From: Spirochaetaceae bacterium UBA6089 | GTDB lineage: Bacteria; Spirochaetota; Spirochaetia; Treponematales; Rectinemataceae | Length of the DNA stretch: 8,962 bases | Direction of reading: 5' to 3' | Assembly: GCA_002435985.1 (NCBI GenBank) | Contig: DIXD01000114.1 | Location: forward strand, 1-8,962 | Shown: in pieces, positions 1-5,949 of the stretch | Numbering within the stretch: position 1 is the stretch's first letter | Layout: every line of letters starts with the position of its first letter | Program-made: the position numbers and the translations under genes | Notes under the pieces: model-generated | The model's database searches: none | Told to the model about the DNA's origin: nothing | What the model saw: only the letters and a program-made list of their open reading frames with translations

Positions 1-172
1 GAATGGCGGCATCGAGGACGGCCTGGATATTCGAAAGGCAAGAACCATCATTGATTTCGATAAATACAGATTGTTTTGTCTCGCGCTTTGTACGGACCCA
101 CCCGCGCACCGTGACCTCTTGTCCATTCGGCTCCATTGCGAGCAGCTGTTTGACGGTTGGAAGAAGCGCCAT
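1..172 (-). CDS. asnS: Asparaginyl-tRNA synthetase, N-terminal fragment (cut by window edge)
   Basis: Class II aminoacyl-tRNA synthetase that charges tRNA-Asn with asparagine in the cytoplasm. Only the first 57 codons are inside the window, reading leftward off base 1. Visible protein: it begins MALLPTVKQLLAMEPNGQEV, then VTVRGWVRTKRETK (about residues 20-33) and FIEINDGSCLSNIQAVLD (about 37-54). This is the start of the N-terminal anticodon-binding OB fold; the pattern of VRGWVR, then DGSC and QAV, matches bacterial AsnRS (E. coli AsnRS from memory has EVTVRGWVRTRR and DGSC), and fits AsnRS better than AspRS or LysRS. The start is ATG at 172-170, preceded by a strong AGGGAG ribosome binding site (minus strand, 184-179) with a 6-nt spacer. 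It is divergent from the TM2 gene. The catalytic domain is outside the window, so its integrity cannot be judged. Confidence 0.9.
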   Translation of the reverse strand, partial: MALLPTVKQLLAMEPNGQEVTVRGWVRTKRETKQSVFIEINDGSCLSNIQAVLDAAI

Positions 173-217
173 GAGAATCTCCCTAAAAAATGTTGCGTAT
201 GACTTTTCGTTGCGTCG

Positions 218-232
218 TAAAATACGTATACT
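218..232 (+). promoter_or_regulatory. Candidate promoter for the TM2 gene (weak)
   Basis: The 134-base gap between divergent asnS and the TM2 gene holds an AT-rich stretch. TATACT at 227-232 is a good -10 hexamer; 17 nt upstream is TTTTCG (204-209), a poor -35. An alternative -10, TAAAAT at 218-223, lies 19 nt from TTGCGT (193-198). ATACGTAT at 222-229 is a perfect palindrome, so the site could also serve the opposite strand, but no good minus-strand -35 was found for asnS. Position supports a promoter here; the exact hexamers are uncertain. Confidence 0.3.
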
Positions 233-296
233 CTTTTTAGCACGATAGGCATGGTGTGGTCAAATCCCATGAGCTAAATTCTAAGACGTCGACGAC

Positions 297-304
297 GGAG
301 AAAG
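297..304 (+). promoter_or_regulatory. Ribosome binding site deciding the TM2 start
   Basis: GGAGAAAG at 297-304 places GGAG 6 nt before the GTG at 307. The upstream in-frame GTG at 256 has only a minimal AGG (247-249). Starting at 307 puts MKYNLSIAYF directly before the first membrane segment, the usual layout for TM2 proteins, so 307 is preferred. Confidence 0.55.
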
Positions 305-306
305 GC

Positions 307-795
307 GTGAAGTACAATCTTTCGATCGCGTATTTTTTGTGGTTCATCTCCGGTTTTGGGGCGCTTGGATTCCATCGCTTCTATCTCGGCAAGACCGGTA
401 CAGGGTTTCTCTGGCTCCTTACGGGGGGACTCGGCGGCGTAGGCTCCATCTACGATCTCATCACGCTGCCCAGACAGGTGCGGGAGGCGAATATCGGCGC
501 TGCTGTCCGGGATGCGCTGGACTATGATCTCTACGGTCAGGAGACCGGCTTTTCTCCCCGAGTTCGCCGCGAGGACAGCCCCGAACGCATCATCCTGCGC
601 CTGGCGAAGGCGAACAATGGCATGGTCACGGCAGGAGAAGTGGCGATAGAGGCGAATATCTCCATCGATGAGGCCCAGCGCCAGCTCGACAACCTTGTAA
701 AAAAGAACATAGCCCAGGTGAGGGTCCGCAGTTCAGGGGTGCTTGTCTATTTCTTCCCCGAATTCTCCAAAGAAGACACCGATTTTATCGATTAA
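307..795 (+). CDS. TM2-domain membrane protein with C-terminal winged-helix-like domain
   Basis: Small inner-membrane protein of unknown function, 162 aa from the GTG at 307 (179 aa if the GTG at 256 is used). Residues about 5-55 form a TM2 domain: hydrophobic segment YFLWFISGFGALGF, the signature GFHRFYLGKTGTG (21-33), and a second hydrophobic stretch FLWLLTGGLGGVGSIYDLI. The GxHRFYLGK turn between two helices defines the family. After a linker (about 60-90), residues about 91-150 (SPERIILRLAKANNGMVTAG, then EVAIEANISIDEAQRQLDNL and a hydrophobic hairpin ending VLVYFFPEF) look like a winged helix: helix, helix-turn-helix and a beta wing. The combination suggests a cytoplasmic DNA- or protein-binding module tethered to the membrane, which is inference. 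It is monocistronic, divergent from asnS and convergent with the caspase gene, with 113 nt between stops. TM2 assignment is firm; the winged helix is probable. Confidence 0.85.
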   Translation: MKYNLSIAYFLWFISGFGALGFHRFYLGKTGTGFLWLLTGGLGGVGSIYDLITLPRQVREANIGAAVRDALDYDLYGQETGFSPRVRREDSPERIILRLAKANNGMVTAGEVAIEANISIDEAQRQLDNLVKKNIAQVRVRSSGVLVYFFPEFSKEDTDFID

Positions 796-908
796 AGGTG
801 GAGCGGCAGAGATCGTGCGCCAAAATTGCGTGCACAGGATTACGAAGAGTGCGCGCAGCCATTCAACCTGCCGAATCGTCCAAGCTGTCCAATCTGTTCG
901 GCGCGTAC

Positions 909-1880
909 TCACCGATTGTCGATGAGCGCAAAATCGCGCAGACCTCCGCTGATGTGGGGGATGAACTTTTGATTCTCAGAGATACCCGGATCCGATGCGA
1001 GTTGTCTTTTCGCGTAACTGTAGGCCTCGATGCACGAGAGCACGTCGTCGCCGTCGGAGTCGCCTTTCATTGTGCCGATTTGATTCGTTTCGGCGGACTG
1101 CAGGAAATAATACGTGAAAATGCCGTGGCCATAGCCTGAGGCTTCCAATGATTCCTCAGCCCAGCCTGCTGCGGAGATCACGAGGGGCGCGGTCGAGGGG
1201 TCCGACGATGCGGCGGCCGCGTTCTGCGCGAGGAGCTCGCCGAAGCGGAAGAACATGTCCAGCGCCGACGATGTCGATATGCTCGAATCGATGATGCTGT
1301 CGACGGAATCCCCCGGGTCGACGAAGCCGCCCGAGTGGCAGGAGTCGAGGATGACGAGCTTGTTGGTCGCTGCGACCGAATCGAGCCAGACCGAGAACTC
1401 GCGGGACGAGATCATGCTCTCATAGGTCTGGCCGTCGAAATCGCTCGGCACGATGTAGGCCTCCTCGGGGCTGTTCTTGCTGCCGTGGCCCGAATAGTAG
1501 AAGAGGAAGGTCGCCGTGTCGTGCGGCACGGCCTTGATTGCAGCCTCAATTCTTTCCTTTGTCGGCGTCTTGTCGGTAGACTCGTTCGATGCAGCAGTAA
1601 GCAGAGTCACGCTCCATCTGGCGTCTTCCAGCATCTGTTGCATCGATTCGGCGTCGGCGACGCAGTAGCTCAAATTGTTTACATTGTCGTAGTCGTTTAT
1701 TCCCACAATAACCGCGTACTTCTTCCCGACGAAGGATGCGGCGCTGGAGGGAAACAGCTCGCAGCCCGAAAAGGCGAGCGCGAATGCCGCCGCCAGAGCG
1801 AACAGGACGACTGCTTGCAGGGCAGGGCGCCTGCGGCCGAGCTCCTGGTTTTTCCTAGAGGGTTTTTGTTCAGAACGCAT
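909..1880 (-). CDS. Caspase-family (peptidase C14) lipoprotein
   Basis: Predicted secreted cysteine protease of the caspase/metacaspase-like clan, 323 aa. An arginine/lysine-rich N-region (to 18) is followed by a hydrophobic segment (about 21-38) and a lipobox-like FSGC with C40 as the lipidation site; Phe at -3 is non-canonical but tolerated in spirochaetes. The mature domain starts with KYAVIVGINDYD (54-65) and contains both catalytic motifs: FLFYYSGHGS (H132) and KLVILDSCHSGG (C181). Late in the domain, HGIFTYYFLQ (252-260) matches the conserved strand and helix after the catalytic core, and GDSDGDDVLSCIEAYSYA (273-290) resembles a calcium-binding loop. The segment 190-230 is Ser/Ala/Asp-rich and probably a flexible loop. 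The ATG at 1880 lies inside the 3' end of the upstream barrel gene (ATGCGTTCTGA overlap) with AGGGG 6 nt before it, so translation is probably coupled. Substrate is unknown; an active protease is expected from the intact dyad. Confidence 0.9.
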   Translation of the reverse strand: MRSEQKPSRKNQELGRRRPALQAVVLFALAAAFALAFSGCELFPSSAASFVGKKYAVIVGINDYDNVNNLSYCVADAESMQQMLEDARWSVTLLTAASNESTDKTPTKERIEAAIKAVPHDTATFLFYYSGHGSKNSPEEAYIVPSDFDGQTYESMISSREFSVWLDSVAATNKLVILDSCHSGGFVDPGDSVDSIIDSSISTSSALDMFFRFGELLAQNAAAASSDPSTAPLVISAAGWAEESLEASGYGHGIFTYYFLQSAETNQIGTMKGDSDGDDVLSCIEAYSYAKRQLASDPGISENQKFIPHISGGLRDFALIDNR

Positions 1881-2511
1881 ATCGTACCCCTAGGTTGAGC
1901 GTGGCGATGATGCTCCTGCCGTCGGCGCGGAAGGCATACTCCAGGGGAAGGGCCGCAGAGAGGGCCAAACCCTTCGATAGTTCCAATGCCCACGAAGCCT
2001 TGACGAGCCACGATATGTAGGCGTTGTAGAGGCTTGTTTGGCTGTAGTTTGCCAGATTCCCGAGCACTCCGGCCGAAACGAAGAACGTCTGGCTCCATGG
2101 CAGTATGAAGTTGCTCGTGGAGATGCCGATGCCCAGCTCGGGCCCCAGCCCCAAGGCGCTCCAGGCCCTATAGCGCGAGCCGTCTTCGAGCCAGTTCGAT
2201 GCGGCCATGGCAATGAATTGTCCATGTAAGCCATGTAGAATCGACACCGATGCGCCGGCCGCAGCCGGTGTATCCCTATCGAGTGCGATGCGTCTGGCTA
2301 GCCAGCGCACGTCGGCCGAGATGCTCCAGCCATAGTGATGGCCCACTGTCTCCGAAGTCGAGGTGTCGAGGCTCGTCCATGCATTCGCAAAACCGACATA
2401 ATAAAAGTCGAACGCCGGAAGGGCAGCAGCTTTTCCCGCGCCCAGGGTGCACAAAAAGGCAAGCAGGATGGCAAACTTGGTATGCTTCATCTTGCCGATA
2501 CGCGTCTGCAT
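1870..2511 (-). CDS. Putative outer-membrane beta-barrel protein
   Basis: Secreted protein of unknown function, 213 aa from ATG 2511 or 206 aa from ATG 2490 (M8). From M8 it has a classical signal peptide: MKHTK, then FAILLAFLCTLGAG, then an Ala-rich KAAA before LPAFD, the likely cleavage region. The mature part is built of alternating polar/aromatic strands separated by short turns (for example FYYVGFANAWTSL, HHYGWSISADVRWLA, GLGPELGIGIS, LALSAALPLEYAF) and ends in IIATLNLGVRYAF. A C-terminal aromatic strand ending in Phe is the usual signal for outer-membrane barrel assembly. The size suits a barrel of about 8 strands. No named family was recognised. It is first in a two-gene unit with the caspase lipoprotein, so the two may act together at the envelope (inference). 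It diverges from the SH3b lipoprotein gene. Confidence 0.65.
   Translation of the reverse strand: MQTRIGKMKHTKFAILLAFLCTLGAGKAAALPAFDFYYVGFANAWTSLDTSTSETVGHHYGWSISADVRWLARRIALDRDTPAAAGASVSILHGLHGQFIAMAASNWLEDGSRYRAWSALGLGPELGIGISTSNFILPWSQTFFVSAGVLGNLANYSQTSLYNAYISWLVKASWALELSKGLALSAALPLEYAFRADGRSIIATLNLGVRYAF
1887..1891 (-). promoter_or_regulatory. Internal ribosome binding site for the caspase gene
   Basis: AGGGG on the minus strand, 6 nt before the caspase ATG (1880-1878). It lies within the last codons of the upstream barrel gene, whose TGA (1872-1870) is 11 nt past the first base of that ATG. This layout is typical of translational coupling and fixes the caspase start. Confidence 0.6.
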
Positions 2512-2522
2512 AGTTATTGTTG

Positions 2523-2551
2523 AGTATACTTAACTTTTTCTCTCGAGTCAG
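2523..2551 (-). promoter_or_regulatory. Promoter of the barrel-caspase operon
   Basis: On the minus strand, CTGACT (2551-2546) and TATACT (2528-2523) are separated by 17 nt: 4/6 and 5/6 matches to the sigma-70 consensus at ideal spacing. Transcription would begin near 2516, leaving only about 5 nt before the ATG at 2511, which favours the internal ATG at 2490 or a nearly leaderless message. The -10 is part of a palindrome AGTATACT (2523-2530), so TATACT also reads on the plus strand toward the SH3b gene, but no plus-strand -35 is evident. Confidence 0.5.
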
Positions 2552-2566
2552 TAAGCGACCAAGTGT

Positions 2567-2941
2567 ATGAAGAAGATTTCATTATCGTTAGGAATCATTC
2601 TCATTTTGATGCTGATATCGGCCAGCATTTCCGGCTGTAAACCCGATATCCGCTTGCACGCGGACAAAAGTCTCGGAGGCAGTGCCCAGTGGCTTGTCGT
2701 CACTTCGTTGTACTGCCAGGTAAAATCGGAACCTTCGGCAGCCTCCCGCGATATCGGCATCCTTAGAAGGGGGATGGTGTTGAAGATTGTAGAGAGCAAG
2801 TTCAGCACAGAGGAGACTGAGCGAGGGACGCTCTGGTACAGAATTCAGCATTCGGACATTTCGGGCTGGGTTTCCGTGCACGATGTCGACACATATACTG
2901 ACGAAACTCAGGCGAACAGCGCTGCACGCAGGATGGAATAG
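2567..2941 (+). CDS. SH3b-like domain lipoprotein
   Basis: Small predicted lipoprotein, 124 aa. The signal peptide is MKKISLSLGIILILMLISAS followed by lipobox ISGC with C24 as the lipidated cysteine, a good spirochaetal lipobox. Residues about 42-110 look like a bacterial SH3 domain: VVTSLYCQVKSEPSA (the characteristic first strand and RT-like loop), IGILRRGMVLKIVESK, then LWYRIQHSDISGWVSVHDV, with the W-Y-x-I ... G-W-V core typical of SH3b folds. These domains usually bind cell-wall peptides or proteins; the ligand here is unknown. The start ATG has no good Shine-Dalgarno sequence. The TAG stop (2939-2941) is one base before the DUF445 ATG, so the two genes are almost certainly co-transcribed. 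It diverges from the barrel-caspase operon. Confidence 0.8.
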   Translation: MKKISLSLGIILILMLISASISGCKPDIRLHADKSLGGSAQWLVVTSLYCQVKSEPSAASRDIGILRRGMVLKIVESKFSTEETERGTLWYRIQHSDISGWVSVHDVDTYTDETQANSAARRME

Positions 2942-2942
2942 T

Positions 2943-4505
2943 ATGGATTTTTTCAAAATGTGGATAATGCCGCCTTTGATAGGCGCAGTCATCGGGTATT
3001 TCACGAACTGGCTTGCCATCAAGATGCTCTTTCGACCTTACAAGACTGTCCGCATTGCGGGAATTCGCCTGCCTTTCACGCCGGGGATTCTCCCCCGAGA
3101 GAAGGATAGGCTCGCAGTGAGCCTCGGCGAAACCGTCGCTCAAGAACTCCTTACTCCTCAAGTGATATCGAAGAGAATGCAGTCGCCGGAAATCCGGGAC
3201 ATGATGGGAAAAGGGGTAAGAACAGCCCTCGAAGGGTTCTTTGGTCAGGACGCAGAAAGTCTCTTCGGAGGCCGACATCCATCTGTCGATGTCACAGACC
3301 CCGATAGCGTGGATGAATCCTCACTCTCTTTCAATATGAGGGCATCCCTGCGTCGGTTCATCGCCTCGGCGGATATCCAGCTCTCTATAAAGGGGATGCT
3401 CGCCAATTTTCTTGGCCGAATCGGCGAACTAGAGCTGCGCGATGTTATATCGAAGGAGCAATTTGTCGGCGCAATCACAAAAGCGGCATCTTCTGTCGGA
3501 CATCGAGCTTCCTCCACGATTGCTGCAACCAACGAAACGCCGAATGCTCAGCTTCTTTTCCGCGCCCTTGTGGAGCTTCCTCCGGATCAGACGATCCAGG
3601 CACTGAGCGATGCCATCGTTCCCCGAGCCTATGAGTTATTTCTGCCGTACATCGACGATTTTTTACACAAAGATGAAGTTAAGATGCGCCTTGAGGCAGA
3701 GGCGCTCGCCTTTGTCAAGAGGGCACTCGACCGCCTTGGAACCTTTCAACGCCTCTTTGTGTCCATTGCCGGCTATGATGCAAAGATAGCCCAGACCATG
3801 CCCGACACCATCGAGGATTTCATTCAGACAATAGAACGGGTGTTGAAGGATTCTTCTACTCCGCAGAAAATATCCGAGGCCTTAGGTGCGGCGCTGATCG
3901 CGCTTCGCGCCAAAGCCGATGCGCCTTTCGTTCGCGGATCGACCCCGACGGGGGTACACGGAGGCGTTCCTGGGGCGCTTGAGGAGATACTCGAGTCTCT
4001 CGGCGCCTCGTCCGAGGAGCTTGCGCAGAGGGCAGCACAGAGCTACGACCGTCTTGCCGGATTGCAGATCAAAAAGCTGATAGGCTTTTCTGTCTCCGCG
4101 GAGGAAGCTTCCAATTTTCTCGTCTCGGCCTTTGTGCGCAGCATCGAAGGCGAGGGTGGGGCGTCGACTACAACGCCCGGTGCGCTATTCGTACAGATAT
4201 TACGAGAATCCGCAAAAGGAAAGACGATCGCGGAATTTTTAGGTATCCGCAGTGAGGGAATAGAGCAGATTTCACAGACGCTCGTGACCACCTTACTCTC
4301 ATTGATCGAGACTCGCATGCCCTTAGTCGTCGAGACCATCGACATACCTTCGATGGTCTCCGAGAAGATCGACAGCCTCGACATGAGGGAAGTGGAGCAT
4401 ATCGTGCTGAAAGTGGTCAAACACGAATTGGCCTGGATTACCTGGCTCGGCGGTATTCTGGGGGCGATAATCGGTTTGGCTCAGAGCATACTTTGGATTT
4501 TGTGA
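2943..4505 (+). CDS. DUF445 family membrane protein
   Basis: Member of the DUF445 family (relatives include Bacillus YheB, a spore-associated membrane protein); biochemical role unknown. The 520-aa product opens with a membrane helix carrying the family signature: IMPPLIGAVIGYFTNWLAIK (8-27), MLFRPYKTVRIAG, then LPFTPGILPREKDRLA (43-58). The middle is a long, mostly helical soluble region, and the C-terminus is a second membrane helix (about 496-520, WITWLGGILGAIIGLAQSIL then WIL). This gives a protein anchored at both ends with a large domain between. It is longer than YheB (under 400 aa as I recall). The chosen ATG at 2943 follows AGGA (2930-2933) by 9 nt; an in-frame extension to 2883 would overlap the lipoprotein gene by about 60 nt and add no family sequence. 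Its last 68 bp overlap the convergent folC gene. Confidence 0.88.
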   Translation: MDFFKMWIMPPLIGAVIGYFTNWLAIKMLFRPYKTVRIAGIRLPFTPGILPREKDRLAVSLGETVAQELLTPQVISKRMQSPEIRDMMGKGVRTALEGFFGQDAESLFGGRHPSVDVTDPDSVDESSLSFNMRASLRRFIASADIQLSIKGMLANFLGRIGELELRDVISKEQFVGAITKAASSVGHRASSTIAATNETPNAQLLFRALVELPPDQTIQALSDAIVPRAYELFLPYIDDFLHKDEVKMRLEAEALAFVKRALDRLGTFQRLFVSIAGYDAKIAQTMPDTIEDFIQTIERVLKDSSTPQKISEALGAALIALRAKADAPFVRGSTPTGVHGGVPGALEEILESLGASSEELAQRAAQSYDRLAGLQIKKLIGFSVSAEEASNFLVSAFVRSIEGEGGASTTTPGALFVQILRESAKGKTIAEFLGIRSEGIEQISQTLVTTLLSLIETRMPLVVETIDIPSMVSEKIDSLDMREVEHIVLKVVKHELAWITWLGGILGAIIGLAQSILWIL

Positions 4506-5841
4506 ACTCTGCGCAGAGGTAGAAGGACCCTGTGACGAGAAGACTCGCGCCCTTTTCCTTCGCCAACGAGACAGCCCTGTGGATCGCTTCGTCGGTGTTT
4601 TCGAGAAGTATGGCTGCAGTACTGTATTTCCGAAAACTCTCAAAGACGGCGGTCGGCATGCTCTGTTTGAAGGTCCCCGGCGTCGTGATGACGATCGCAT
4701 CGAAGTGAGGGGTAAGGAGTGCGGCCATTTCGTCGTGCCTTTTGTCGTAGGCGCAGGCGAAGAGCAGCACTCTTGGCGTCGGTGCCAACTGGAGAAACGT
4801 AGAGAGAATGCTGCGGATCGATTCTGGGGTGTGCGCTCCGTCGAGCACAATGAACGGCGAGCGGGAGACGATTTCGAAGCGAGCGGGCATCGATGCGGAG
4901 GCAAAGCCGTCCTGCATCTGCGCTGCGCTCAGAGCAATGGGCAGCTGGGAGAGTGCAAGCGCAGCGAGGGCCATATTGCCTGCATAAATCGAACCCACAA
5001 GCGAGGTTCTCAGCTCCATCGAATCTTCAATCATCAGTGCACGAAGCGACGGAGGCGTCGTTTGTGTCGCCTCGAGCCTGCACCGGGTACCTGTCAGATC
5101 CACGCCGATGTGAGAAAATACAACATCACGCCCCACGACGAAGCATGGGGCATCCATGGATTTTGCCTTGTCTGAGATCACGTCGAGCGCCTCTGGTCGT
5201 GGCTGTATCGTACAGACCGGCACGTTTTTCTTTATTATTCCCGCCTTCTCGGCCGCGATGAGCGGTATCGTCGAGCCTAAAAACTGGGTGTGTTCGAGCT
5301 CTATGGGCGTGATCGCGCACACGTCTGGCGAGACGATGTTCGTCGAATCGAGCCGCCCGCCCAGGCCAACCTCGACGACCTGGGCATCGAAGCCGGCCAA
5401 GCGGAAGGCGCAGAAGCCCATGAGTGTCGTCAGCTCGAAATATGTCGGGAGTTCGCTGCCAGGAAAAGATTCTGCGGTTCTGCCTTCTACGAGCGAGAAG
5501 ACCTGGTCGGCGGCCTTCAAAATAATCTCGTCCGGCATGTCGAGTCCCGCCTCGCTGATACGTTCCTTCCAGGAGAGAATGTGGGGCGACGTATAGAGGC
5601 CTGTTCTCAGCCCTGAAGCCTGGAGCGCCTTGGCGATGAGCATCGCCACTGAGCCCTTGCCTTTGGAGCCGGCGACATGTGCCGTGATTCTGCCGAGCTG
5701 CGGATTTCCGAGTTCCTCGGCCATCCAGCGCATGCGGTCGAGTTTGAATTCGGTCGCCTGGCCTTTTTCGACATTGACATAGCTCAAAACGAAGTCGTAC
5801 ACCTCATCGATGGAAGTAAAATGTGCGGCGTTCACGCACAC
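4438..5841 (-). CDS. folC: Bifunctional folylpolyglutamate synthase / dihydrofolate synthase
   Basis: Mur-ligase-family enzyme that adds glutamate to dihydropteroate and to folates with ATP, in the cytoplasm; about 467 aa, near the usual length. Motifs in order: P-loop GSKGKGS (58-64); TSPHI (84-88); LPTYFELTT (131-139); EVGLGGRLDSTN (157-168); the Mg/carbamyl-lysine region ITPIELEHTQFLGST ... AAEKAGIIK (178-204, with H184 and K199); and C-terminal VLDGAHTPES (332-341), where the usual DGAHN has Thr. TGSFYLCAEF near the end is the normal family terminus; about 22 more residues follow and are encoded partly inside the DUF445 overlap. The start is GTG (5841); a second in-frame GTG at 5835 is possible, and neither has a clear ribosome binding site. 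It diverges from the HAD-like gene. Whether both synthase activities are present cannot be told from sequence alone. Confidence 0.92.
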   Translation of the reverse strand: MCVNAAHFTSIDEVYDFVLSYVNVEKGQATEFKLDRMRWMAEELGNPQLGRITAHVAGSKGKGSVAMLIAKALQASGLRTGLYTSPHILSWKERISEAGLDMPDEIILKAADQVFSLVEGRTAESFPGSELPTYFELTTLMGFCAFRLAGFDAQVVEVGLGGRLDSTNIVSPDVCAITPIELEHTQFLGSTIPLIAAEKAGIIKKNVPVCTIQPRPEALDVISDKAKSMDAPCFVVGRDVVFSHIGVDLTGTRCRLEATQTTPPSLRALMIEDSMELRTSLVGSIYAGNMALAALALSQLPIALSAAQMQDGFASASMPARFEIVSRSPFIVLDGAHTPESIRSILSTFLQLAPTPRVLLFACAYDKRHDEMAALLTPHFDAIVITTPGTFKQSMPTAVFESFRKYSTAAILLENTDEAIHRAVSLAKEKGASLLVTGSFYLCAEFTKSKVCSEPNRLSPPEYRRAR

Positions 5842-5870
5842 AGCATGCGCAAGGCAGCGGGGTGCGTCAA
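5842..5870 (-). promoter_or_regulatory. Weak candidate promoter for folC
   Basis: On the minus strand TTGACG (5870-5865) is a strong -35 (5/6), and 17 nt further lies CATGCT (5847-5842), a poor -10 (3/6). If used, transcription would start about at the GTG start codons, giving a leaderless or nearly leaderless folC message, consistent with the missing ribosome binding site. The poor -10 makes this speculative. Confidence 0.2.
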
Positions 5871-5907
5871 GAGAGTGCCTGAAAGAAAGCGTGGATGATT
5901 AAATCAA

Positions 5908-5925
5908 GCACCCTGTCCGAGGTGC
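5908..5925. other. Small inverted repeat in the folC / HAD-like gap
   Basis: GCACC (5908-5912) and GGTGC (5921-5925) can form a 5-bp stem with an 8-nt loop. The same GCACCC can instead pair with GGGTGC at 5860-5865. There is no T-run, so it is not a terminator. It could be an operator or chance; the stem is short. Nothing else notable is seen in 5842-5949. Confidence 0.2.
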
Positions 5926-5940
5926 CGATAACGTATAGCG

Positions 5941-5944
5941 AGGA
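5941..5944 (+). promoter_or_regulatory. Ribosome binding site deciding the HAD-like start
   Basis: AGGA at 5941-5944 lies 5 nt before the GTG at 5950. The next in-frame candidate, ATG 5995, has no ribosome binding site at suitable distance. This favours GTG 5950 although it leaves about 48 unassigned residues before the HAD-like core. Confidence 0.45.
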
Positions 5945-5949
5945 CAGCA

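Noticed and set aside
3..248. Plus-strand open frame at the left edge
   Set aside because: The minus strand encodes a recognisable AsnRS N-terminus with a strong ribosome binding site over the same bases.
796..908. Search for a bidirectional terminator between the convergent TM2 and caspase genes
   Set aside because: Only short imperfect GC-rich repeats (for example around 818-838) and no T-tract; not enough to call.
1335..1898. Plus-strand open frame (187 codons) opposite the caspase gene
   Set aside because: Antisense shadow of a gene with clear catalytic motifs; no motif or ribosome binding site of its own.
909..2511. Barrel/caspase pair as a known antiphage defence system
   Set aside because: The caspase has a secretion/lipidation signal and no sensor, gasdermin or NTPase partner is present, so the cytoplasmic defence arrangements are not supported.
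2883..2942. Upstream extension of the DUF445 protein to 2883
   Set aside because: It overlaps the SH3b lipoprotein frame, adds residues before the usual family start, and ATG 2943 has a better-placed AGGA.
4507..4518. Perfect palindrome CTCTGCGCAGAG just after the DUF445 stop, considered as a terminator
   Set aside because: Only a 4-bp stem if a loop is allowed, no T-run on either strand, and it lies inside folC coding sequence.
4579..5175. Plus-strand open frame inside folC
   Set aside because: Arg/Cys-rich composition without family resemblance; fully opposite conserved folC motifs.
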